From positions 1-10,987 of the forward strand of contig URPQ01000061.1 of assembly GCA_900549755.1 (NCBI GenBank): a stretch of DNA of 10,987 bases, in the 5' to 3' direction. Made by a program: the position numbers and the translations under genes. Each line of letters begins with the position of its first letter. Positions within the stretch are counted from its first letter, which is position 1. The notes under the pieces were generated by a model. The model saw nothing but the letters and a program-made list of their open reading frames with translations. It was not told the DNA's origin and searched no databases. The DNA is from an uncultured Oscillospiraceae bacterium (GTDB lineage: Bacteria > Bacillota > Clostridia > Oscillospirales > Acutalibacteraceae). Shown here piece after piece: positions 1 through 6,601 of this stretch.

Positions 1-618
1 GACGATGCAACCGAAAGGCTTATAGCCTTAGCGGACGAGCTTACCGCGACGAGGAAAAAAGCGGCGGCGGAGTTTGAAAAGCAGGTATGCGATATTCTTT
101 CCTACCTTAATATGCCCGACGTGCGCTTTACGGTGAAGTTTAGCAAGGGCAGGTACACCAAGCGCGGGTGCGATACCGCCGAGTTTATGATTTCGGCAAA
201 CCGCGGCGAGAGCGTAAAGCCGCTTTGCAAAATAGCCTCGGGCGGTGAATTATCCCGCGTGATGCTGGCAATTAAAAGCGTGCTGCTAGGCCGTGACCCC
301 GTGGGCACTATGATTTTTGATGAAATTGATACGGGAATAAGCGGTTACACCGCCGGCAAGGTGGGCACGCAGCTTAAAAAGGTTGCGGATAACAGGCAGG
401 TAATATGCGTAACGCATTTGGCACAGATAGCGGCTATGGCGGACACCCACCTGTTAATAGAAAAGAAAGCGGAAAAGGACAGAACCTTTACAAGCGTTTC
501 GCCGCTTTCATATGAGCAGCGAATAAATGAAATTGCCCGAATAATGTCGGGCACGCAAATGACCGAAAATTTATATAATTCAGCGAAAGAGCTGTTAGAC
601 AGGAGTAAACAGATATGA
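1..618 (+). CDS. recN: DNA repair protein RecN, C-terminal part (5' end outside window)
   Basis: RecN is an SMC-like ATPase that acts in the cytoplasm on DNA ends during double-strand-break repair. Only the last 205 residues are visible; the reading frame is open from base 1, so the gene starts upstream. Seen in the sequence are the end of the coiled-coil arm (about the first 35 residues, rich in A/E/K), then the C-terminal ATPase lobe with the ABC signature ASGGELSR (visible residues 80-87), the Walker B stretch with FDEIDTGISG, and the switch segment CVTHLAQIAAMAD, which is highly typical of RecN. The stop codon overlaps the tyrS start by 4 nt (ATGA at 615-618), suggesting coupled translation. 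Full-length RecN is about 550-570 residues, so roughly two thirds is missing at the window edge rather than being a true truncation. Confidence 0.96.
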   Translation, partial: DDATERLIALADELTATRKKAAAEFEKQVCDILSYLNMPDVRFTVKFSKGRYTKRGCDTAEFMISANRGESVKPLCKIASGGELSRVMLAIKSVLLGRDPVGTMIFDEIDTGISGYTAGKVGTQLKKVADNRQVICVTHLAQIAAMADTHLLIEKKAEKDRTFTSVSPLSYEQRINEIARIMSGTQMTENLYNSAKELLDRSKQI

Positions 619-1841
619 AAATTTATGATGAACTTGTAGCGCGCGGACTTATAGCGCAGGTAACCGACGAAGCGGAAATACGCGAGCTTATTGACAACGG
701 CAAAGCCACATTTTACATAGGCTTTGACCCCACGGCTGACAGTCTGCATGTAGGTCACTTTATGGCGCTTTGCCTTATGAAAAGGCTGCAAATGGCGGGC
801 AACCGCCCAATAGCCCTTATAGGCGGCGGCACGGGGTATATAGGCGACCCCTCTGGCAGAACCGATATGCGCTCTATGATGACCCCCGAGCAGATACAGC
901 ACAACTGCGACTGCTTTAAAAAGCAGATGAGCCGTTTTATAGAGTTTGGCGAGGGCAAGGCGCAAATGGTAAACAACGCCGACTGGCTTTTAAAGCTTAA
1001 TTATATTGACCTGCTGCGCGACGTGGGCGCATGCTTCTCAGTTAATAATATGCTGCGCGCCGAGTGCTACAAGCAGCGTATGGAAAAGGGTCTTAGCTTT
1101 CTTGAATTTAACTATATGATAATGCAAAGCTATGACTTTTATCATCTTTATAAAGAGTACGGCTGCAATATGCAGTTCGGCGGCGACGACCAGTGGTCAA
1201 ATATGTTAGGCGGCAGCGAGCTTATACGTAAAAAGCTGGGTAAGGACGCGTATGCTATGACTATAACCCTGCTGCTTAATTCCGAGGGCAAAAAAATGGG
1301 CAAGACCGCCTCGGGCGCTGTATGGCTCGACCCCGAAAAGACCTCGCCCTATGAGTTTTACCAGTACTGGCGCAACGTTGCCGACGCGGACGTTTTAAAG
1401 TGCATACGCATGCTTACCTTCCTGCCGCTTGAAGAAATTGACAAAATGGATGAGTGGGAGGGCAGCCAGCTTAACACCGCAAAGGAAATTTTGGCTTACG
1501 AGCTTACAAAGCTTGTTCACGGTGAGGAAGAAGCCGAAAAGGCGCAGGCGGCGGCTCGCGCAATATTTGCGGGCGGCGGCTCACACGCGGATATGCCCTC
1601 AACCGTGCTGTCAGATGATGATTTCACAGACGGTGAAATAGGCATTTTGGCTATGATGGTAAAGGGCGGGCTTGCCGCCTCTAACGGCGAGGCGCGCCGC
1701 TTGGTTCAGCAGGGTGGCGTGAGCGTGAACGACGAAAAGGTGACCGACCCGAAATTTGCCCTTGAAATGAGTGCCTTTGAAAATGAGGTAATACTTAAAA
1801 AGGGTAAAAAGGTATTCCATAAATTCGTAATTAACAGCTGA
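615..1841 (+). CDS. tyrS: Tyrosyl-tRNA synthetase
   Basis: Cytoplasmic class I aminoacyl-tRNA synthetase that charges tRNA-Tyr with tyrosine using ATP. The 408-residue length is normal for bacterial TyrRS. Visible motifs: the HIGH motif as HVGH at residues 45-48 within FDPTADSLHVGH; tyrosine-pocket residues Y167, Q171 and D174; GGDDQW at 189-194; and the KMSKS-loop variant KMGKT at 227-231, close to the KFGKT form of the TyrS subfamily. The last ~70 residues form an S4 RNA-binding domain. The ATG start at 615 overlaps the recN stop (ATGA) and has an AGGAG Shine-Dalgarno at 601-605, inside recN, with 9 nt spacing. No T-box leader can lie directly upstream, because the upstream bases are recN coding sequence; any such control would have to sit before recN. 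Confidence 0.98.
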   Translation: MKIYDELVARGLIAQVTDEAEIRELIDNGKATFYIGFDPTADSLHVGHFMALCLMKRLQMAGNRPIALIGGGTGYIGDPSGRTDMRSMMTPEQIQHNCDCFKKQMSRFIEFGEGKAQMVNNADWLLKLNYIDLLRDVGACFSVNNMLRAECYKQRMEKGLSFLEFNYMIMQSYDFYHLYKEYGCNMQFGGDDQWSNMLGGSELIRKKLGKDAYAMTITLLLNSEGKKMGKTASGAVWLDPEKTSPYEFYQYWRNVADADVLKCIRMLTFLPLEEIDKMDEWEGSQLNTAKEILAYELTKLVHGEEEAEKAQAAARAIFAGGGSHADMPSTVLSDDDFTDGEIGILAMMVKGGLAASNGEARRLVQQGGVSVNDEKVTDPKFALEMSAFENEVILKKGKKVFHKFVINS

Positions 1842-1856
1842 TAAAGCAAATTGAAA

Positions 1857-1902
1857 AAGCACCTCGCTCTGTTTCGGTTTTCCGAAGCAGAGCGGGGTGC
1901 TT
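1857..1902. terminator. Long hairpin terminator between convergent tyrS and hydrogenase gene
   Basis: A 21-bp stem (left arm 1857-1877, right arm 1882-1902) with a TTTT loop pairs throughout, apart from two G-T wobbles. On the minus strand the stem is followed directly by a T-rich run (GCTTTTTCAATTTG), which makes it a good intrinsic terminator for the hydrogenase gene ending at 1951. On the plus strand the following bases (aagctttatatgatttta) are a weaker T-tract, so termination of tyrS is likely but less certain. It is the only strong hairpin between the two convergent stop codons. Confidence 0.85.
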
Positions 1903-1950
1903 AAGCTTTATATGATTTTAAAACGGCAGCCTTTTCAGTGCAGCAGGCGA

Positions 1951-3372
1951 TTATTTAAGCTTTCCAAGCTGGCCTATTGCGGCGGAAATGGTCTTTTCAA
2001 AGGCTTCCTTGCCGTATTTGTCAACCTCGGCTTTGTTTTTATCGCCGTGGGTTAAGCAGCCTGCGCCGCCTATACAGCCGCCTACGCATGCCATACCCTC
2101 AATAAAGTTGGTATCGCCTATTTTCTTGCGGGCTTTCATAAGCGCTATTTTACATTCCTCAATGCCGTCGCAGGAAACGCCTTTAAGCTCAAAATCGGTA
2201 ATATTCTGTTCTTTAAGAGCTTCTGCTACCGCGTCGGACAGACCGCCGCTGCGGGCGAAAATTCTGCCGAAGTAAGAGGCGTTATCAAGCACGTCCTCCG
2301 CCATTTCGGTTATTTCGAGGTCGCGGCTGTCAAACAGCGCCTGCAATTCCTCAAAGGTGATAACGCAGTCGATATACGGGCGTACCTCTTCCTTTTGGAA
2401 CTCCATTTTTTTAGCCGTGCACGGTCCTATAAATATAACCTTTGCGCCCTCGTCGTGTTCCTTAATATATTTCGCAATGGTTGCGGCGGGAGAGAGGTTG
2501 TGCGAAATGTGCTCGGCAAGGTCGGGGAACTGACCCTTTATATAGCTTACAAACGCGGGGCAGCAGGAGCTTGTTAAAAATCCTTTTTCGGCAAGCTCGC
2601 GCGCCTCGGTATAGGCTACCATATCGGCGCCCAGAGCTGCCTCAACTACCGTGTGGAAGCCGAGCGCCTTTATGCCCGAAATTACCTGACCGATTTTAGC
2701 ATACCTGAACTGGCTTGAAATTGAGGGGGCAACAACAGCGTAAACTTTATTTTCCTTATTTTTAAGCATATTTATAGCGTCTATAATGAACGATTTATCG
2801 GTAATTGCGCCGAACGGGCACTGATAAACGCAGGCGCCGCAGGAAATACATTTTTCGTTATCAATGCAGGCGGCTTTGGTTTCGGTCATAGAAATTGCGT
2901 TCACCTTGCAGGCGCTCATGCACGGGCGCTTGAAGTTAAGTATTGCGCTGTAAGGGCATACTTTGGCGCACTGACCGCACTCAACACACTTTGTTTTATC
3001 AATATGCGCTTTCTGCTGGCTGTCAAAGGTAATTGCGCCCCTGCGGCATACATCCTCGCAGCGGTGGGCAAGACAGCCGCGGCAAGCCTCGGTAACGTCG
3101 TAACCGCCCATAGGACACTCATCGCAGGCAATTTCAATAACCTCAATTACGTTTGGGTTTTCCTTATCGCCGCCCATGGCAATTTTAATTCGCTCACCGA
3201 GTATTGCGCGCTCCTTATAAACGCAGCAGCGCATTGTAGGCTCGTTGCCGGGAACTATTTTTTTCGGAATATCGAGCATATGCTCCCTTAACGTTCCGTT
3301 CCATTCTTCGCGGGCTACCTCGCGCAGAACCTTGTACTTTAAATGTTGAACCTTGGTATCAAACTTTCTCAA
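1951..3372 (-). CDS. hydA: [FeFe] hydrogenase with ferredoxin domains, group B-like, probably catalytic
   Basis: Cytoplasmic iron hydrogenase that interconverts 2H+ plus electrons with H2, most likely oxidising reduced ferredoxin. It has 473 residues. The N-terminal ~200 residues are cysteine-rich: C83/C86/C97/C100/C105/C109, then ferredoxin-type clusters at C129/C132/C135/C139, C151/C155 and C175/C178/C181/C185. The H-cluster domain follows with L1 TSSCCPAFV (C270 proton-transfer position, C271 ligand), L2 GPCTAKKMEF (C318) and L3 EGMACVGGCIGGAG (C429, C433). All four H-cluster cysteines are present. TSCCPAF and GPC, rather than TSCCPGW and MPC, point to group B. The start is a TTG at 3372: GGAG lies 9 nt upstream, and the N-terminus beginning RKFDTKVQHLKYKVLREVA resembles the family's conserved start, whereas the next in-frame ATG is about residue 32. 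It lies 49 nt downstream of the phosphatase gene and is the last gene of the array. The hydEFG maturation genes are not in the window. Confidence 0.9.
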   Translation of the reverse strand: MRKFDTKVQHLKYKVLREVAREEWNGTLREHMLDIPKKIVPGNEPTMRCCVYKERAILGERIKIAMGGDKENPNVIEVIEIACDECPMGGYDVTEACRGCLAHRCEDVCRRGAITFDSQQKAHIDKTKCVECGQCAKVCPYSAILNFKRPCMSACKVNAISMTETKAACIDNEKCISCGACVYQCPFGAITDKSFIIDAINMLKNKENKVYAVVAPSISSQFRYAKIGQVISGIKALGFHTVVEAALGADMVAYTEARELAEKGFLTSSCCPAFVSYIKGQFPDLAEHISHNLSPAATIAKYIKEHDEGAKVIFIGPCTAKKMEFQKEEVRPYIDCVITFEELQALFDSRDLEITEMAEDVLDNASYFGRIFARSGGLSDAVAEALKEQNITDFELKGVSCDGIEECKIALMKARKKIGDTNFIEGMACVGGCIGGAGCLTHGDKNKAEVDKYGKEAFEKTISAAIGQLGKLK

Positions 3373-3421
3373 TTTTTGGGTCTCCTTTATCTTTTACCGC
3401 TGTAAAACGGGGAAATATAAA

Positions 3422-4594
3422 CTAAAAATAGCTTACCTTTATTCGCTTGCCCATTTTTTTAAGGCAATCGGACAGCTCGGTTACAAGCTGCATTTTAATA
3501 TTGAAGTTTATCGGCAAATCGGGGTTTTGGTGCGCCGGGTTTATCGCCCTGCCGACGAAGAAGTTAATATCGGTCGCTTCCTCAAAAAGCAGGCGGCAGA
3601 TAAGCGACGCGCCGTCTTTTTTAATGCCCCACTGCGAATAGCTTTCGTTATCCTTTAAATAGTCCCTTGCGTAGGAAAGCACCTTGTTTATGGTTATAAC
3701 GCCCTCTGTTACAAGGTCTACGCCCTCAAGCTCGGCTATCGGCGGCACGTCCTTATCAATAAATTCAAGCTTTGGCTTTAAGGGCTTGCCGAGATATTTC
3801 GCCGCTATGGACGAGGTTGTGCCGCCGCAGATTATGTGCTTGCCCTCCTTCGAGAAGAAGAGGGTCATCATTCTGTCGCAGTCGTCCCTGTTTGAGGGCG
3901 GACCGAACAGCAAATTCATAGGCTCGCGTTTTCTTATTTTCACTACGCAGGCGGTGGCGTCGTCACCCGGCTTTTCACCGTAAAGTCGGTTACATTCGTC
4001 AATAAGTATGGTGGAAAGGGTCTTCGCGGTATAGCCCACGGGATAAAAGGTCTTCATAAATTCGACTATATCCTTGCGCTCCCAGCCGAAATTATACTCC
4101 GTGCCTATTCCCGCATGGGGGCAGCCATCGCTCATAAGCACGAACATATCGCCCTCCTGCAGCCTTATTTTTGATTGGTAAATTTTTTTACCCTCAATAT
4201 TAAGCTCGGTTTTGGGGTAATCGTACTCCTCGCCGTCACGCAAAAGTATTGCAACCGGGTTATCGTACTGTATAAGCTCCGCCTCATTGCTGCCCACAAT
4301 GCGCAAAATGGTAAAGGTGGAATATGCAACCTTGCGCACCGAGCACACGGGCAGGGTGGCGGCAATGGTCTGCACGCAGTCTTCAAGAGACAGCCCCGCC
4401 GCTATCATGGTGGAAATAATTTTTGAGGTAAGGGTGGAAAGAATACTTGCCTTAACTCCGCTGCCGAGCCCGTCAGCCAGCACGACAACCGTTGAGCCGT
4501 CCTCTTGCTCTATTATGTCTATATGGTCGCCGCAAAGCTCCTCGCCCTCATGGTAAATACTGCGGTAGCCGATGTCCGCGCATAGATTATTCAT
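3422..4594 (-). CDS. SpoIIE/PP2C-type protein phosphatase linked to sensory hydrogenase
   Basis: Predicted metal-dependent Ser/Thr phosphatase of 390 residues, cytoplasmic, with no membrane segment or signal peptide. PP2C landmarks are visible: GDH with D23, VVVLADGLGSG with D41, the SDG motif at 155-157, and GDDAT with D211/D212, all metal-binding or core positions of the fold. The catalytic domain ends near residue 222. A further ~165 residues follow (from about MNLLFGPP to the end), including CGGTTSSIAAKYLG at 256-269; I cannot assign a function to this part. The start ATG at 4594 lies inside the end of hydS (8-nt overlap), with AAGGAG in hydS about 10 nt upstream, so the two proteins are probably made in a coupled way. 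Known PAS-type group C hydrogenases often neighbour such phosphatases, hence the inference that HydS controls it. The dephosphorylated target is unknown; no STAS or anti-sigma gene is visible here. Confidence 0.88.
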   Translation of the reverse strand: MNNLCADIGYRSIYHEGEELCGDHIDIIEQEDGSTVVVLADGLGSGVKASILSTLTSKIISTMIAAGLSLEDCVQTIAATLPVCSVRKVAYSTFTILRIVGSNEAELIQYDNPVAILLRDGEEYDYPKTELNIEGKKIYQSKIRLQEGDMFVLMSDGCPHAGIGTEYNFGWERKDIVEFMKTFYPVGYTAKTLSTILIDECNRLYGEKPGDDATACVVKIRKREPMNLLFGPPSNRDDCDRMMTLFFSKEGKHIICGGTTSSIAAKYLGKPLKPKLEFIDKDVPPIAELEGVDLVTEGVITINKVLSYARDYLKDNESYSQWGIKKDGASLICRLLFEEATDINFFVGRAINPAHQNPDLPINFNIKMQLVTELSDCLKKMGKRIKVSYF

Positions 4595-6266
4595 CGGTCA
4601 TCGACTCCTTCAGCTTAGTAAGGGCAATTTTGGTTTCCGCCGCGGTTTCACCGAGCAATGACGCTATTTCCTGAACTATGCGCATCTGCTTATCCACAAC
4701 CTTATCGGCTGTTTCCACGGTCTGGCGGCTCAGCTCTTCCTTGCGCTGCTTTTGCTGCTCTTCATCCGAAACATCGCGCATAATACAGATAAGCGCCTTG
4801 TATTCCTTATCAAGCACTATCGTCTGTTCGATATACTTATCATATTCGGCAAGGTAAACCTTTTCGTCCCTTACCGTTCTGCCCGTGCGCTGCACGTCCA
4901 TAAACGGCTTGGGGTCTAAAATGCGTATTATCGGCTCGCCCATAACGTCCGATTCGCGCGGAATATTCATAAGCTTCAGCGCCGCGCGGTTTATCTGCTG
5001 TACCTCGTATTTATCGTTAAGTACCACAATGCCGTTCGGCGTGTTGTTTATAATATTATCCGAGAAGTTCTCGGCGCGCTCTTTTAAGAAGGGCAGACAC
5101 ATTGAAACCTCGGCTTTGCCCTGAATTATGGCAACCGCCTTTTCGCGGCAGGTATTGTAGCCGCAGGAGCCGCAGTTAAGCTCATCCTCGGGTCGCAGTT
5201 TGCCCATTCGGTGCAGTGCCTCGCGTATCTCGCTTTCGGACGGGTAGGGCAGCTTTCTGCCTATGTACTCCATTTCCTTGCGGAGAGTAAACGGGTCGGG
5301 CTGCGCAACGTCAAAGTCTTTTTTACCTGCATAATGCGCCACGGCGTAATAATCCCTTACGGGCATTCTGTGGTATTTTTCCATAACGGGACCGCCTATG
5401 CAGCTGCCCGCGCACGCCGACATTTCTATAAAGCAGTGCTCAATGTTGCCTTCTTCAATATCGTGCAGCGCCGCCATACAGTTTTCCACGCCGTCTACCG
5501 CCAAATATGTATAATCGGGGCGCATATTTTTCTGCATTGTTTTAAGAATACCGCCCGTGGTGGGGAAAAATCTTGCAAGGCTTTCGTCCGATTTATCAAG
5601 CTTTTTCTCGGGAACAATTCCCGCCGCCTCAAACCATTCGGTCAGCTCCTCATAGGTCAGCACCGCGTCGGTAATGCCCGTGTAGTAGTCGGCTTCGTCC
5701 TTTTTTGCAACGCACGGACCTATAAATACCGTTTTGGCATTGGGGTATCTTTGTTTAATATCCTTGCAGTGCGCCTGCATGGGGGAGAGCACGTCGGCAA
5801 GGTAGGGAAGACATGACGGATAATACTTTTGAATAAGCAGGTTTACCGAGTGGCAGCAGGAGGAAATTAAAATATTGCGGTTGTCCTCATTAAGCAGCCG
5901 TTCGTATTCGCGCTTTACAATGGTAGCGCCCACGGCGGTTTCCTCCGCGTCGGCAAAGCCGAGCTTTTTAAGCGCCGCCTTTAATTCCTCAAAGCCCACG
6001 CCGTCATAATTCGCTATAAACGAGGGCGCAACGCTTGCAATTACGGGCGCGCCCGAGTCTATAAGCACCTTTACGCGCTCGGTCTCGTCGGCTATCTCCT
6101 TTGCGTTCTGCGGACATACCACAAAGCACTGACCGCACAGAATACACTCGTTTCCTACAATATTCGCCTGATTTCCCGAAAATCTGATTGATTTCACGGG
6201 GCAATGCCGAATACACTTATAACAGTTTTTACAGTTGGATTTCTTCAGCTTTAAAAATTCCGACAT
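4587..6266 (-). CDS. hydS: Sensory-type [FeFe] hydrogenase with PAS domain (group C, HydS)
   Basis: Putative cytoplasmic H2/redox sensor of 559 residues. Domains in order: two [4Fe-4S] ferredoxin motifs (C12/C15/C18/C22 and C41/C44/C47/C51); H-cluster domain with L1 ISSCCHS (C137, C138), L2 GPCVAKKDE (C185) and L3 EMSACAGSCIGG (C285, C289); an extra Fe-S motif, CGSCGYNTC plus C390 (C365/C368/C373/C390); a PAS domain at about 402-500; and a charged, probably coiled-coil helix to the C-terminus. All four H-cluster ligands are kept, but the two active-site methionines of group A enzymes (M353 and M497 of Clostridium CpI) correspond to G183 and S283, which fits a sensor rather than a fast catalyst. 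The start ATG at 6266 is preceded by AGGAAAGGA with a long 13-nt gap. There is no kinase or cyclase output domain, so signalling probably goes by protein contact, plausibly to the overlapping phosphatase. H2 sensing is inferred from the family and is not shown by the sequence. Confidence 0.9.
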   Translation of the reverse strand: MSEFLKLKKSNCKNCYKCIRHCPVKSIRFSGNQANIVGNECILCGQCFVVCPQNAKEIADETERVKVLIDSGAPVIASVAPSFIANYDGVGFEELKAALKKLGFADAEETAVGATIVKREYERLLNEDNRNILISSCCHSVNLLIQKYYPSCLPYLADVLSPMQAHCKDIKQRYPNAKTVFIGPCVAKKDEADYYTGITDAVLTYEELTEWFEAAGIVPEKKLDKSDESLARFFPTTGGILKTMQKNMRPDYTYLAVDGVENCMAALHDIEEGNIEHCFIEMSACAGSCIGGPVMEKYHRMPVRDYYAVAHYAGKKDFDVAQPDPFTLRKEMEYIGRKLPYPSESEIREALHRMGKLRPEDELNCGSCGYNTCREKAVAIIQGKAEVSMCLPFLKERAENFSDNIINNTPNGIVVLNDKYEVQQINRAALKLMNIPRESDVMGEPIIRILDPKPFMDVQRTGRTVRDEKVYLAEYDKYIEQTIVLDKEYKALICIMRDVSDEEQQKQRKEELSRQTVETADKVVDKQMRIVQEIASLLGETAAETKIALTKLKESMTDE

Positions 6267-6288
6267 AATGAAAGGTCATTCCTTTCCT
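6267..6288 (-). promoter_or_regulatory. hydS ribosome-binding site with two competing mini-hairpins
   Basis: In transcript sense the Shine-Dalgarno AGGAAAGGA (6288-6280) is followed by 13 nt before the ATG, longer than usual. Two small perfect stems are possible and exclude each other. AAAGG/CCTTT (6285-6281 with 6275-6271, loop AATGA) would cover the Shine-Dalgarno. AATGA/TCATT (6280-6276 with 6271-6267, loop CCTT) would leave most of it free and shorten the gap to the start. Both are only 5 bp, so a regulatory role is speculative. Confidence 0.35.
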
Positions 6289-6289
6289 A

Positions 6290-6529
6290 TTAGGCTTTGG
6301 CTAATATGTATTCTTCAAAAAATGATTTCGCGGTTTCGGGGGATACCGAGTAAAGCTCGCCGTCCACCGTTACGCAAACGCCCTGCTGGCAGTTGCCCAT
6401 GCAAAACGTTCCGCCGAGCTCCACCTTGTCCTGCAGCTCATTTTCGGCTATAAGGTGCTGAAATTCCTCAACAACCTGCCTTGAGCCTTTTAAATGACAT
6501 GAGCTCCCGATACATACTGTAACTTTCAT
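6290..6529 (-). CDS. Thioredoxin-like [2Fe-2S] ferredoxin (NuoE/HydC-like, single domain)
   Basis: Small predicted electron carrier of 79 residues. The spacing C6-x4-C11 and C43-x3-C47 matches the [2Fe-2S] site of the thioredoxin-like fold found in the 24-kDa subunit of complex I (NuoE) and in small subunits of bifurcating hydrogenases. C52 is an additional cysteine. It is about half the length of NuoE because the N-terminal helical domain is absent. No NuoF-like NADH-binding partner is present in the window, so its redox partner may be one of the two hydrogenases downstream; this is an inference from position. The start ATG at 6529 has GGAGG 10 nt upstream. It lies 23 nt ahead of hydS and 72 nt after the kinase gene, and that 72-nt gap holds a strong hairpin. 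Confidence 0.88.
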   Translation of the reverse strand: MKVTVCIGSSCHLKGSRQVVEEFQHLIAENELQDKVELGGTFCMGNCQQGVCVTVDGELYSVSPETAKSFFEEYILAKA

Positions 6530-6559
6530 TTTCTGTTTTCCTCCGTTTTTTATATTGAC

Positions 6560-6595
6560 CGTATTCCGAGGGGATAATTTTTCCCTCGGAATACG
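6560..6595 (-). other. Perfect 13-bp intercistronic hairpin without a U-tract
   Basis: The arms CGTATTCCGAGGG (6560-6572) and CCCTCGGAATACG (6583-6595) are exact inverted repeats around a 10-nt loop; a G-T and an A-T pair can extend the stem inward. It lies between the kinase stop codon (6602) and the [2Fe-2S] gene. On the minus strand the stem is followed by GTCAATATAAAAAACGG, which is A-rich rather than T-rich, so it does not fit a standard intrinsic terminator. An RNA processing or stabilising element, or a partial terminator, is more likely. Choosing between these needs transcript data. Confidence 0.75.
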
Positions 6596-6601
6596 AACGA
6601 T

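Noticed and set aside
2567..2577. Rex-like half-site TTGTTAAAAA inside the hydrogenase gene
   Set aside because: Only one half matches and it lies deep in coding sequence; the second half-site is missing.
3004..3291. Long open frames antisense to the hydrogenase, hydS and adhE genes
   Set aside because: They overlap strongly supported genes, lack ribosome sites and recognisable domains, and are explained by codon usage of the real genes on the other strand.
6530..6601. Possible internal promoter before the [2Fe-2S] gene (TATAAA on the minus strand at the end of the hairpin region)
   Set aside because: No acceptable -35 at 16-18 bp; the best hexamer matches about half the consensus.
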